Of a stretch of DNA of 64,000 nucleotides, positions 49,991 through 62,805 are shown one piece after another; the first letter of the stretch is position 1; the number at the start of each line of letters is the position of its first letter. The notes under the pieces were generated by a model. That model did no database searches. It was given only the letters and a program-made list of their open reading frames with translations, and had not been told where the DNA came from. The position numbers were made by a program, and so were the translations under genes. The DNA comes from Ceratotherium simum simum (lineage: Eukaryota > Chordata > Mammalia > Perissodactyla > Rhinocerotidae). Where the stretch lies: assembly GCF_000283155.1 (NCBI RefSeq), contig NW_004454225.1:1822386-1886385 (forward strand), in the 5' to 3' direction.

Positions 49991-52569
49991 TGATATTAGC
50001 TGTGTTTTTCCTAGTTACTCATCGAGTACCTGGTTGAATACTCGAGGGGTTCCCTGCAAATGTCTGGAGTTCTTTCTCTGTGGAGCTCTTTGCTCTCCTG
50101 TACTGTATACTGCAAACTCTAGCTGCCTTGGTCTTCCCAGAATCTCAGCTCCATCTCCTCAACTAAGGGAGGTCTCTTGAGTTCCACCTGGGTTCCCCCT
50201 CCTTGCGCTGTGGCCTGGAAACTTTCCCTGAGCAGCAAGCTAGGGCAAGTGTAGGGCTCACCTTGTTTGTTTACCGTCTCTCAGGGATCACTGTCCTTCC
50301 TTGCCTGATGTCCAGTGTTTTGCAAACCATTATTTTATATATTCTCTCCAGGTTTTTAGTAGTTTCAGGTGCAAGGGGACATCTGGTCCCTCTTAACTCC
50401 ATCTTTTCTGGGAGTAGAAGTCCTGCCTTTTCTTAAAACATCTGAGGAATTATTCAGGAGTTGCTTCCAGAGTATGAGATATTCTTTGGAATTTCCGTAG
50501 GGGAAAATCTTCATTCTTTCAGGGTGGATTTGATTTTGGGGAGCAACCAAGAGTCATTTTCCGGTCTGGTTAAATGATTTGCTGGGTAATACTGTTTGGG
50601 GTCTAAAATGAGTTCAAAGTAATGAGATAGATTTCCTTGTGTAATTTGTAAACTAGTTTGGAAGCAAAATAGAAGTTGCAAAATATTTTCAGTGATGGCA
50701 ACCTGATTGAGATAAATATAAAACTTCTTATGGGTGTATATCTTGAAAAATAACTTTCATTTGAATGCTTCTATATATTTATTGTCATATATTTAGAATC
50801 AGTTTGTATTTACAGTTTGCACTTAACTGCTTCTTAATAAACTTTCTTAAATTGTTTTCATGTGATACTCTCTCTCCAACTTGATTATAAACTAACTGAT
50901 GTCTGGATACTTTTGTACATTTCCTCACTACACTGCACTCTTTGACTGTGGAAGCTCCTTAAATCATGATAGTCAACTAATTTCTGTATAAGGAAAGTAA
51001 ATCACCTTCTCAAAATACATTGCGTGATATAAAGGGTATAAAATTGGTTTTTGTACGGCATTATTAATGCCTTCATGATTTAAATTTAAAGTTATTCATA
51101 TAAGATGTTAAATTCCAGTAGCATGAGCACATACCTGTATCTGTCTTACGCAGTAGGACTTATGTGAATGACCTAGTTCAGAGAGATGCCTTGAATCTGG
51201 ATCTGTTATGTAATTAACCAAGGAATATCCTTAGAACCTAGTAGGTCGGGATATACACTACATTATATGCAACCTTAATCACTGGGTAAAATTCTTTGGA
51301 GTGGGGGAGGGAGGGTAAAATTCTTTTCCCACAGTCTTTGTTTTCTAGCACCCGAAGGTCCCGTTATTCCCACCCCACACCCCGTTAGGAAACAAGGACT
51401 TTTAAAAAATACTCTTCTTTTATGGTAAATCTTATAGTAGAGCATTTGGATACTCTGACTTACGTGATGTCCTCTTGGCTTGTTCTTATCCTTAATGTTC
51501 TTGTACCTTAGTATCTTTTTGTGGTCATCTTTTAATTTTTCCCCTCTTTTCTTCCAAATCTCTTTTGTTCAAGTAGAAGGAAGATTACAGTTGGAAAATT
51601 TTCTCTTAAATTCTTATATATAAGATGGCCTTGTAAAATCCAAATTTACTCTGAAGTTTTTGATTTTTATTTTTATTTGGTGATACTTTCATATGTACTA
51701 TTTCTGATGGCTGTATATTTTTATTGGATAGTGAAAATCACTATTTAATAAATAATATTTGTAGAGATAGCATTATCCTTTGTTTCCAGGATGTAGCAAC
51801 AACCAATTTTGCTACTAATGTTGCTTTCAGTAGTGTTTTGAGTTATTTTTCAATCTTTAGTTTCTCCAATTCCGTGAGAGCTTCCTTTAGATAGAAATAA
51901 TTTAGGGTTCTTCTCCACCCCGCACATTTATTAAAAGAGGTTTTCACTGCTTTCATGTCTACCAGTTGGGAAATGAGGTTTCTGTTTGGCTGTGTTGTTT
52001 CCAGCATTTGTTAGCAGTGTGTGTGTGATAGAGTCGGGGAGGGAGGGAGGATTGGTGTATAGTGTATAGTAAAAAAAAAAAAAAAAAAATTAACCAGTTT
52101 TGTTTTATGTAGATACAGGGTTTAAAATATAATACTGTATTTATGTTTATTAAAATATTCATTCTGTCCCTATTTTTCATATGAAATCTTCTAAATTACT
52201 CTTCATTGTAATTAATTATAGGTTCTTAGTAGTCTTAGGTCTTCATTCTTGCTTAGTCTGGCTTTATAGTTTCCTTTCTGTAATAGAGACCTTTGAGTTT
52301 TGCAAGCTTTATTATCATTTGTCATTTGTCATGTTATAATAGAATTGATACATAACTGAGCTAAAATATATAATTTTCCTTACTTGTACATATTCTATTC
52401 GTTGCCTTTTATTTTGTGTTCTATTCCTTGATAACTACTTGGATTCTGTGACTTCTTTTTGATTTTGATTCTTTTAAAGACTTAAATTGGTGCTTGTTAA
52501 ACTTTTTAAAATCTATGTTCCTCTTTGATACATTAAAAAAAAATCTCATGCCCTTTGTTTTTTGGGATT

Positions 52570-52640
52570 TTTTTTTTTTTTTTTTTTTTGAGGAAGACCA
52601 GCCCTGAGCTAACATCCGATGCCAGTCCTCCTGTTTTTTT
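52570..52640 (-). mobile_element. ERE-type SINE, 3' fragment
   Basis: Only the tail part is present: a T-run, then GAGGAAGACCAGCCCTGAGC and CCAGTCCTCCTG. The tRNA-like head is missing, suggesting 5' truncation at insertion or later deletion. Confidence 0.8.
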
Positions 52641-53697
52641 CTAACATCTTTTGGGATTTTTTTTTAACATAAAAATAAAAATAAAAGCATATTGACAGAG
52701 GTCTGCTTTTTTAACTTTACTATCTTTACCCCATTCTGATACCACCTTCCTGCCAAAGGCTGATTTTAATGTTGCCTTCAGAGAGAGGTTGACTTAATAT
52801 TGAAGTGAAATAAAATATTTTAACTCATAATGCAATTGTAGATTTATAGATATTCAAAGTAGAATATTTTAATAGTGATAAGTTTTAAGAAAAGAGAAAT
52901 TAATTCGTTCAAGTTAATTTATAGATATAGTTTTAGAAAAAAAATTATATATTTCAGTGGAGGTTGACAGGACCATTTTTAGGTTCATAGTCCCTTATTG
53001 GAAACTCTAAGGGCCAGCTGTATTTTAGAATTCAGAAATTTTTTTATTTTTAGAAAGCTAATAAGATGCATTTACCATATATAATGTAATGCCCCTGCAG
53101 AGTCAAGGGCAGCACTTCATAGTCAAATACATTAATATTTCGGCAGCCAAAGCTGACTATTCTTACTTTAGTAGGTAAACTATAAATAGTTTCATGTCAG
53201 TTCAGGTCAGATTTTGCTGCCAGTTAGGTTCAGATCAAGTTTTGCCACCAAACAAATTACAGAAAACTTTTGGTTTTCAGGAGTTTTTGGATTTGGGAAT
53301 TGTGACTAAGGAATTATGGGCCTCTTTTTACTTTCTTAGCTCTAATGTTTGGTTACTTTTGCTACCTTCAGAAAATGAAACCTGCTTTCCTTTTTTTCTC
53401 CTACAGGATATGAGATTAAATCTGTTCTCTACAGGCCAGTTAATAGAAATTAGGGCACCTCTTCACAAAGCTTGATACCTTAGGCAGCTGTCACTGTCAT
53501 GTGACGTGTCCTACACTTCGCTGGCTTTATGTTAAGAACCTTGTAGTTCCCTTCTCCATTCTCCTTTCAGAAGCGCTTTGTGGTAATACATAGTAAGGAA
53601 AAGAGATTTAAAATGTGCAGTATTTCACATAATATATATCCTATCTCATGTAGTAAGATTTCAGAAGGAGCAGCATGCTATTTCTAGACTAGCTTAA

Positions 53698-53860
53698 AAA
53701 ATAAATCTTTGTAAAAGGAATACATACTTATGGTAAAACAAAAATTCAAATGGTACAGAAGTATAAATAAAAAATAGAAACTTTCTCCTGCCCTACAGTG
53801 CCCCTCACTCAACCAACTTTTGACCATTTGTTCTGTAGCTCTTCTAGGGGTTTGGATCCT
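53698..53860. mobile_element. Possible L1 3' UTR fragment
   Basis: The phrase AAAATTCAAATGGTACAGAA followed by a CT-rich stretch resembles an L1 3' UTR segment. This is a weak call based on memory of the family. Confidence 0.4.
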
Positions 53861-54185
53861 TTGTAACTAAGTTTTTTTTTTTTTAGATCAGACATTCCAG
53901 GGGACAGTTTGGGAAATTCTGATTAGGCATTATAGCCCTACTTGGACTGGTTTGTCTTCACTGTATGTTGAACTATGGAGATAACCTTTTCTGTTCTAGC
54001 TGACATGTATAAATTTTATTTCTAGAGCTGTGTATTCAAACTGTATAGTTTTGAAGTGTTAAACACCTTTTTTTGAATATTAATTATTCCAGATTAAAAG
54101 TGTTTGAGTATTATCCGCATGCAGAAGTAGAAATACAATGACTTATGGATCTGTTTAGCATAATTTTTTAAAAGTCAAAAATCTT

Positions 54186-54426
54186 TTTTTTTTTTTGTGA
54201 GGAAGATCAGCCCTGAGCTAACATCTGATGCCAGTCCTCCTCTTTTTGCCGAGGAAGATTAGCCCTGGGCTAACATCTGTGCCCATCTTCCTCTACTTTA
54301 TATGGGATGCTGCCACAGCATGGCATGACAAGCGGTGCGTCGGTGCGCGCCCAGGATCCGAACCTTCGAACCCTGGGCCGCCAAACCAGAGCGCGCGCAC
54401 TTAACCGCTACGCCACTGGGCCGCCC
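54186..54426 (-). mobile_element. ERE-type SINE (long form)
   Basis: Complete minus-strand copy ending CCACTGGGCCGCCCC. A 10-bp duplication CAAAAATCTT flanks it (54176-54185 and 54427-54436). Confidence 0.92.
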
Positions 54427-56155
54427 CAAAAATCTTACATAGTATTTGACTGCGTGCACATCTGAGGAGCACTTCCTTTTAAGAAGCGGGGTGTTGGCTC
54501 ATTTGCCAAGTCAGTGGTTCTCAAGGTGAGCTTATGGGTGTGGGATGCAGATATGGTCCCAGTGATTATTCCCAAGAACATTATTGAAATTGTTTATGTT
54601 CTTGAATCCATGGTAAATATAAGAGCACAAGCATCTAAACATGAATGTCCTTCTGAGGAAAGTATAAATTTTTGTTTTATATGGAATCCAGATTATTTTA
54701 TTGTTTAGTTCATAAACATTTATTGAGTACTAACTATATCAAGAACTGACTTCATAGTGGAGAGATAGCAATTGCTGGGACATTCCAGGGGACTGTCCAG
54801 AGATCGCTAGAAAAAAAAATTGAGAACTGCTTTCCTAAGTCATAATGAGGTTGTAAGACATACCCTTTTAAATGAGGGTGTGCCTGGTAAGTATTGGCTG
54901 TAATGTATGAATTCAGCTTAAGGTCATTCAGTCTCAAATTGTTTGGTCCAAATCCCTAAGTGGTAGTTCCCCCACTTTACCCCATCGCCACCCCCACCCC
55001 CCCCACGTAGGGTCGGGGCTTTTTTCCAGTCCTTGTACCTGACGCCATATATGTTCAACAGCAGAAATAAATAGTCATCGGTATTCCAGGCTGCCTGTTT
55101 TCCAGCTTAGAGACTCAGACTCCTTGTTTTTGCAGAGTGCATATAGACTGCTTTTCTTATTAAGTGAAGGTCAAGGACTCTCTTTTTTTGTCCTCTTGTG
55201 GAACCTTGTTAGGATTCAACACTTTACATTGAACAGGAGTTTCACTAACATCGCTGGGAATTGTGGGAGCTGGACTAGAGATTTCTAAGGACCTATGGCC
55301 AAGCTTTGGCTGGTGGAGTACCTAGAAGAATCTAGTAGCCTCTTTCCTTTTAATTAGACTTTGGAGGGGCTGGGAACGCCAGTCTTTGACATTACAAAGA
55401 GCCTCTAGTCATTAATTAAAGGAAAAAATGCTGGTTGATGAAGGGAAACTTGACTATAAAATTAATGTAGTAGAAATATAATTATTAAGTGGGACTCACG
55501 TAGGAATAATAAGCAAGAGTTTGCTATGAAGTCAGGCAAAGAAAATAGTCTCAAGTAGTAAAAAGCCAATTAGCAGATTAAAGAATAAAAAATATCAAAT
55601 TTAAAAATAGAGCTGATTGTTTTAGGCAGTTAGGTACAGCTTAGAAGAGTCATATAATTGTCCTCTGTGATAGGAAATGGTAAATAATTCAAGCTAATAA
55701 TTTAAGTGTAAATAAAGGGTATAGATACGGAGAAACTTTCTTTAGAGTATATGAAGCCAGTACACTTAAAGATGGTAAAATATTTGTTATTATGAATTTC
55801 AAAAAAGGTATTAACATATATTAAGAATGTCCTTTGTAGCTAATGCAGACTCTAAATTTTATGTGCATCGTTAAGCTATTCAGATTTTCTTTTTTGTCTT
55901 CTGTTAGTTTTGGTAATTTATGTCTTTCAGATAATTTGCCTGTTTCATCAGAGTTGTCTAGTGTATTGCCGTAAAGCTGTTCATAACATTCTTTTATTAC
56001 TCTTTTAATGCCTGTAGGATTTGTAGTAATGCCCCTTCCTTCATTTCTGATATTGGTAATTTGCGTTTTCTTTCTTTTATTCTTTACTCTATCTACAAGT
56101 TTATCAATTTTATCGATCTTTTCAAAGAACTAGCTTTGAATTTCATAGATTTTCT

Positions 56156-56370
56156 TTTTTTTTTTTTTAATTTTATTTATTTATTTTTTTTCCCCCAAAG
56201 CCCCAGTAGATAGTTGTATGTCATAGTTGCACATCCTTCTAGTTGCTGTATGTGGGACTCGGCCTCAGCATGGCCGGAGAAGCGGTGGGTCAGTGCACGC
56301 CCGGGATCTGAACACGGGCTGCCAGCAGCGGAGCGTGCGCACTTAACCACTAAGCCACAGGGCCGGCTCA
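56156..56370 (-). mobile_element. ERE-type SINE (short form) inside L1
   Basis: Minus-strand short copy flanked by a perfect 18-bp duplication GAATTTCATAGATTTTCT (56138-56155 and 56371-56388), which is itself L1 sequence. The insertion interrupts an older L1. Confidence 0.95.
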
Positions 56371-56599
56371 GAATTTCATAGATTTTCTGTATTGCTTTAC
56401 TCTTTTTTGCTGTTGATTTCCAGTCTTATCTTTATTATTTCGTATTACTTCCTTTAGATTTAATTGGCTCTTCTATTTCTAGCTTCTTAGGGATGGCAAT
56501 TTAGGTCATTGATTTCAAACCTTTTTTGTCTCCTAATGGAAGCATTTAATAAATTTCCCTCTAAACGCTACTTAGCTATATCCTATAGCTGTATCTCAC

Positions 56600-56852
56600 A
56601 CTTTTTTTTTTTTTTTTTGGTGAGAAAGATTAGCCCTGAGCTAACATCTGTTACCAGTCCTCCTACTTTTGCTGAGGAAGATTGGCCCTGGGCTAACATC
56701 TGTGCCCATCTTCCTCTATTTTATGTGTGGGATGCCTGCTACAGCATGGCTTGATAAGCGGTGCATAGTTTCGTGCCCCGGATCCGACCCCGTGAATCCC
56801 GGGCTGCTGAAGAGGAGCGCGTGAACCCAACCACTACGTCATCGGGCCAGCC
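56600..56852 (-). mobile_element. ERE-type SINE (long form) inside L1
   Basis: Minus-strand long copy with a T-run and GTGAGAAAGATTAGCCCTGA at one end and a degraded head (ATCGGGCCAGCC). TATCTCAC occurs on both sides as a weak duplication. It is more diverged than its short neighbour 230 bp away. Confidence 0.88.
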
Positions 56853-59046
56853 GTAATATATCTCACGTGTTTTTATATATCATTTTCAAAATATTTTCTC
56901 ATTTGCTTTGTGATTTCTTCTTTGACTCATGTGTTCTATATAGATTTGTTTCTTAATTTCCAAATATTTCTGGATTTTCCAAATTTTTTTGTTACTAATT
57001 TCTGATTAAAAATTCTATTGTGGTCATGGAATACATATTAGATGATTTCAGTCTCTGGGATCTATTGAGACTTTTGTGCTCTTCTTTAGTAAATGTGCTG
57101 TGTATACCTGAAAAGAACGTGTGTTCTACTGTCGTTGTGTGTAGTGTACTCTTAATGTCAGTTAAGTCAAGTTAGTTGATAGTGTTGTTCAAGTCTTATA
57201 TATTCTTACTGACTTTCTTTCTACTCATATCAATTTCTGAGAGGAGTGTTGAAATTTCCACCTATAATTATGGATTTGTCTATTCCCCATTTTAGTTCTG
57301 TTCATTTTTACTTCATGTATTTTGAACCTCTGTAGGTTATATTCACGTTTAAGATTATTATGTTTTCCTGTTAAATCGAGCCCTTTATACTTACAAAATG
57401 CCTCCTTTTACCTCTGGTAATATTCCTCATCTGGAAGTCCACAGTGTGTGATGTTAATATGGTCTCCAGCTTTCTTATGATTAGTGTTTGCGTGGTATCT
57501 TTTTCTGTCCTTTAATTTTTAACCTACCTTTGTCTTGTTTTTTTAACGAGTTTCTTTTAGATAGCAGATAGATCTTGTGTTTTGTTTTGTTTTTAAATCC
57601 AATCTTACCATCTTTGTTTTTAATTGAAGTGTTTAGACCATTTACATTTATGTCATTTTCAATATGGTCGGGCTTAAGTCTGCCGTTTGTTGTTTGTTTT
57701 CTATTTGTCCCATCTGTTTTCTGTTTATTCTTTCCTCTTTTCCTGGCTTATTTTGATTACTTTTTTACTATTCCATTTCCTTTATTGGACTATTAACTAT
57801 AAATCTTTATTTTATTTTTATAGTAGTTGCTCCATGCATCTTTAACTAATACTGTCTGCCTTAAAATAATATGCCACTTTATTTATAGTATAAAAAGTGA
57901 AGTATACTTTCATTTTCCTCTTATATCTTTAGGCTGTTGTTGTCATAGCTTTTACTTCTACATATGTTATAAACCTCAGAATTCATTGTTACTATTTTTG
58001 CTTTTAATGAAATTTAAAAATCTCACAAAGTAAAGTCTTTAACGTTTACCCACATACTTGCCACTTCCAGTGCCCTTCATTCCTTTGTTTAGGTCTGAGT
58101 TCCCACCTATACCATTTTTTCTTTAGCCTGAAAAGCTTCAACATGTCCTGGAGAAAATATCTGCTGGCAATGAATTCTCTCATCTTTTGTTTGTTGAAAA
58201 ATCTCTTTATTTCTCCTTCATTTTTAAAGAAAAATCTCTTCATTTTTGAAGGCCATTTTTGCTGGCTATTGAATTTTAGATGGAAGGTTTCTGTCTTTCT
58301 GTACTTTAAGATGCTTTTCTGTTGTCGTTTATCTTGTCTTGTTTCTAATGGGAAGTCAGATGCCATTCTTAGCTTTGTTCACATGTATGTAATTTACCTT
58401 TTTTCTCTGGCCGCTTTATAAGATTTTCTCTCATTGGTTTTCAGCAATTTGATGGTAACAGTGTGCCTGGGGGTGGTTTTCTTGGGGTTCTTGGATCTGT
58501 GGGCTTACAAATTTCAACAGATTTGGGAAAGTTTTAACCATTGTTTCTTATTTTTTCTTCTTCTCCATACACACTTTTTGGGTCTGAAATTATACGTAAG
58601 TTAGACTACTTGATATTGTCCTACAGGTCGCTGAGTCTTTACTTGTTTTTCTTAGTTAATAGGTCTTCTTTCCTGTAGTGTCTATTGTTCTGTTAGGTTT
58701 AGCCAGTGAATTTTACCTTTCAGTTATTGAGTTTTTCATCTCTAGAAATTGTGTTTGATTATTTTTCATATCTTGCATCTCTTTTCTCATTTTGTTGATT
58801 TTCTTTTATTCTATATATAGAAAATATATTTCTATATATTTATTTTATTTTATTCGTTTATTTCTTCTTGTCTTATTTTGTTGATTTGCTTTTCTTTAAA
58901 TTCTTGAACATACTTATAATAAACTTTTTAAATCCTTATCTGTTAATTCCATCAGTGTTGTCGTTTCTGAGTCTGTTTCTGTTGACTGATATTTTTTCTC
59001 ACAGTTATGGGTCACATTTTCCTGCCTCTTTGCATGTATAGTAACT

Positions 59047-59280
59047 GTTTTGTGTGTGAGGAAGACCAGCCCTGAGCTAACATCCGATGCCAGTCCTCCT
59101 CTTTTTTGCTGAGGAAGGTTGGCCCTGGGCTAACATCCGTGCCCATCTTCCTCTACTTTATATGGGATGCCGCCACAGGATGGCTTGACAGGCGGTGTGT
59201 CGGTGTGCGCTCAGGACCCGAACCTGCAAACCCGAGCTGCCGAAGTGGAGAGCGCACATTTAACCACTGGGCGGCCCCTA
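59047..59280 (-). mobile_element. ERE-type SINE (long form) inside L1
   Basis: Minus-strand copy flanked by TATAGTAACT (59037-59046 and 59281-59290). It interrupts the 3' region of the same L1 that hosts the two preceding copies. Confidence 0.9.
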
Positions 59281-60249
59281 TATAGTAACTTTTTATTGGG
59301 TGCTGTATATTGTGAATGTTACATCATTAGGTATCTTGATTTTGTTGTCTGTCTTTAAAGAGAGTTGAGTTTTGTTTTGGCAAGCTGTTAAGATACTTGT
59401 GGGTCAGAAAGGCTAGTTTTTAAACTCTTAGGGTGGATCTAGAGTGGCCTTTATTCTAGGCTTCTGAATTTAGTCCTCTGCAAAGGCCTGGCCCTTTTAG
59501 GGTCTCTGCTGAATGCCTGAAGTGTTCATTGAAGTGGCTCCACTCTGGCTTGTTAGAACTCAAATGTCTCCCATCTGAGTATCAACTTGGAATTGTTCAA
59601 TGTTAAGCTCCCTAATTGTTATTTTGTCTCCAATAGTTGCTCTTTCCCCAGTCTTATGGAATTTCACCCTACAGATTGGTATTCTGCCAAAGACTCAAGG
59701 AGACCCCTGTACAGATTTTTGGAGCTATTTCTATATGTGTAGCTCCTTCCTCTCTGGTACTCTGCCCTGCAGATTCCAGCCATCTCAGCCTCCCCAAACC
59801 CTGAACTCTGTCACCTCAACTCATTTAGCCTATGTGCTCTGCTTACGTTCTTTGTCCCATTGCCACAGTCTGGAAAAAGCCTCCAAGCAGAAAGCCAGAG
59901 TCTTCACCAAACTCACCTCTTTGGTTCCGTTCACTTGCACATCACAGTGCTAACTGTTGTTCAGTGCCTGAAAAAGTTGTTTCATATATTTTGCCCAATT
60001 TTCTAGTTTATAATGGGAGGGCAAGTCTGGTACTAATTGCTTCTCATGGCCTGAAGCAGAAGCCGAGAGGTACTGTTTTTATCTTCAATTTACAGAAAAG
60101 GAACCCAAGGCCTAGAGATGTTTAAGGAATTCTTCCTCCTGCATCCTTTTGCCAAATGGACAGTCTTTATGTTTGTCTCTTTAAAACCATATAACTCACC
60201 AGCAGTCCCATTGAGCCCTGTCTGCTCTAGACCTGAAATTGGCCAAATC

Positions 60250-60432
60250 TTTCAGTAAAGGTCCAGGTCGTAAACATTTTAGGCTCTCTGGGTCACATAA
60301 AGTCTGTGTCACATATTCTTCTTTGTTTGCTTTTACATACTTTTAAAAATGTAAAAACCATCCTTGGCTAGTGGGCCATACAGAACCAGGCCATGGCAGG
60401 ATTGGCCTGTGGGTTGTGGTTTACCACCCCTG
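60250..60432. mobile_element. hAT-type DNA transposon, partial
   Basis: TTCAGTAAAGGTCCAGGTCG, ACATTTTAGGCTCTCTGGGT and TGGGTTGTGGTTTACCACCC correspond to the same family as 30503-30823, with an internal deletion. Confidence 0.6.
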
Positions 60433-61149
60433 CTCTTCACAGTGCCTTCATGCCTTGGACTCTCCAAGGCCCCCCTTACCTACCCAGACTCATATATTCT
60501 CTCTCTTATTCCCTAGGGTCTTGCTAACAACAAGATTTATTCAGCTTTTGGGTTAGGGCAAGCATATTCATCATTATTTCAGTTTTCAAATGAAGAAACT
60601 ATAGCGTAGAGAGACTAAGTCCTTGACACATAGTAAGAGGCAGGATAGAGACTTACTTAGACTTAGATCTGTCTGATTTTAAAGATTTTCTCCCCCTCCT
60701 CGCCCATCCCATAACATTTGAAGCTATATGCTATACTACCTCTAGAACTGACAGAATAGTTAATTTGGTTAAAAAAATTTATGCTAAGATATTAGTGGTT
60801 AATAATGGCATAATGTTTTTCTCATTCATGAGAATTACAGAATCATAGCCCTTCAGGGTTGAAAGAAACACTAAAGGTAGCAAGTGCAGGCTCTTGCCGA
60901 AGTTAAAATCCCTTCAGCAGCATCCTTGCCAGCCATGCTACTCTCATCTAAATACCTTGACTGCCTCTGTGGACAGCCATGAGTTTTGGTCTTAGCCTGT
61001 TCTCCACATGAAAGTTCTTCATATACCCTCCTTTTCAGTGCTAACCAGATTTTTTTCAATGATTCCTCATAGAATCTGGCTTCTATTCACCTCATGGCCT
61101 AGTCTCTTTTCTCTTTCAGTTCATCTGTGGTCTTATAAATACGATGCTT

Positions 61150-61535
61150 AGAAAATAGAAAGTGTTGGACTGCTGATACACACAGCAGCATAGCTGAATC
61201 TCAAAAACATGCTGAGTTAAAAGAAGCCAGAAGAAGCGAAGAAAGTATATACTGTATGATTCCATTTATATGAAACCCTAAAAAAGACAAATCTATAGTG
61301 ACAGAAGGCAAATCAGTGGTTGCTTGGGGCTAGATGTGTGATGAGAGGGATTGACTGGGATGAAGCACAAAGAGATCTTGGGGATGATGGAAGTGTTCTG
61401 TATCTTGATGGTGGTGTTAGTTACATGGGTGTATAAACTTATACACTTGTCAAATTTTATCCAACTGGACACTTAAGTGGGTACATTTCATTGTGGGCAT
61501 ATGTCAATAAAATTGATTAGAAATATAGAGTTCTC
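61150..61535 (+). mobile_element. L1 3' end fragment
   Basis: Forward L1 3' UTR with ATACTGTATGATTCCATTTA, ATCAGTGGTTGCTTGGGGCT and the terminal TCAATAAAATTGATT. Old and truncated. Confidence 0.75.
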
Positions 61536-62144
61536 AGAAATGAACATGATGCTCTAGCTGTGGTTTTACCAGTATAAATATAATAGAACTGTTACTTCTC
61601 TCCTTCCGGATACCTTGCATTCCTATTAATAATTTACCTGTTTTAAGGAACTCCATATTGTTGATACATATTAAAATTATACTTTGCTAAAACCTCTTTC
61701 GTATGTATTCTTATAAACCCAGAAATAACTCCTTCTTCTACTTTTACAGTTGATTCTTAAAATATATTCTGTGCTCTCAGAGCACTTTGTTCATACACAG
61801 CACTGTGATAACAGCATTTACCTCGTTGTGTTGGGGTTTTTCTATTTAAGTGTCTGCCTCTCTGATTACACAGTGAGCTCCTCCTGCAGAGCCTGGTCCC
61901 TTTTGTATGCCTGGATCCAGTACAGTAATTGGGTGTAAGAGGCACTTAGTAAATGTGGTTAGGTTAAATACTAATGAATGAAGGAATAGACTCATTCTTC
62001 TGAACTCATCTCAGATATATCTCCTCCAACAAATGTTTTCTGATTTTCTGCTTCTCAAAGCTAGGTTAGGTGTTTCTCTTGGCCGCATCACTAAATACCC
62101 TGTGCTTATCCATCACAATGTTGTGTTACACTGTTTTCATATTC

Positions 62145-62805
62145 AAGCATACTCACTGCACTGTTATTTATAGTGTATAAAATGAGAAACAACTTACCTA
62201 TCCAACAACAGGGAAATGGTAAAATTATGATTGATTTTAACAGCGGAATCTATGCTATTGTTAAAATAATATTTTAAAAGAATTTTTAAAGACATGGGAT
62301 GTTTCTGAAACGAGAAAAAAAGGTGCAAAAGACTATATACTTAGATTCCTGGTTTTAAGAAAAGTAAAATTATTTGTATACACACATGGAAACAAGACCA
62401 GAAGATTATAGATGTGAGAGTGCTTATCTATTTGTAGGGGGATTATCAGAGATTTTATTTTTTCTTTTTCTTCCTCTTTTTTTTTTTTTGACTTTCCAGA
62501 AAACAAGTGTTACTATAAACAGGAAAAAAGTTACTAAAAATGTAATTGAGAGGAGACAGAGACATGACAGTTAAGTGTGATGAGGGATCCTGGAACAGAA
62601 AAAGGACGTTAGTGCAAAAACTGGGGAAATCAAATTAAAGTCTGTAGTTAATATATTGTAGCAATGTTAATTTCCTAGTTCTGCTGATTGTACCATGGTT
62701 ATATAAGGTGTTAACATTAGGGTGAAGATGGTATAAGAACTCTCCGTATTGTCTTTGCAACTCTTCTGTAAGTCTAAAATTATATCAAAATAAAAAGTAA
62801 AAAAT
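62145..62805 (+). mobile_element. L1 3' end fragment(s)
   Basis: Forward L1 3' region. The piece at 62640-62805 shows GTAGCAATGTTAATTTCCTA, GTACCATGGTTATATAAGGT and the tail TCAAAATAAAAAGTAAAAAA. The preceding part (62145-62560) is consistent with the same element but more diverged. Confidence 0.65.

Larger units (their letters stand above)
55870..59900 (-). mobile_element. Decayed L1 LINE with three nested SINEs
   Basis: Reverse-strand L1. ORF2-like text such as GATCTTTTCAAAGAACTAGC (about 56115-56135) and AATTCTATTGTGGTCATGGA (about 57010-57030) is followed by the 3' region (about 58060-58560, for example GCTGGCAATGAATTCTCTCA) and continues past 59281 to roughly 59900. It carries ERE insertions at 56156, 56600 and 59047. 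It is full of stops and cannot be active. Confidence 0.8.

Noticed and set aside
57575..58421. Hydrophobic open frames that could suggest membrane proteins
   Set aside because: They are T-rich reverse-strand L1 sequence translated in the wrong strand.
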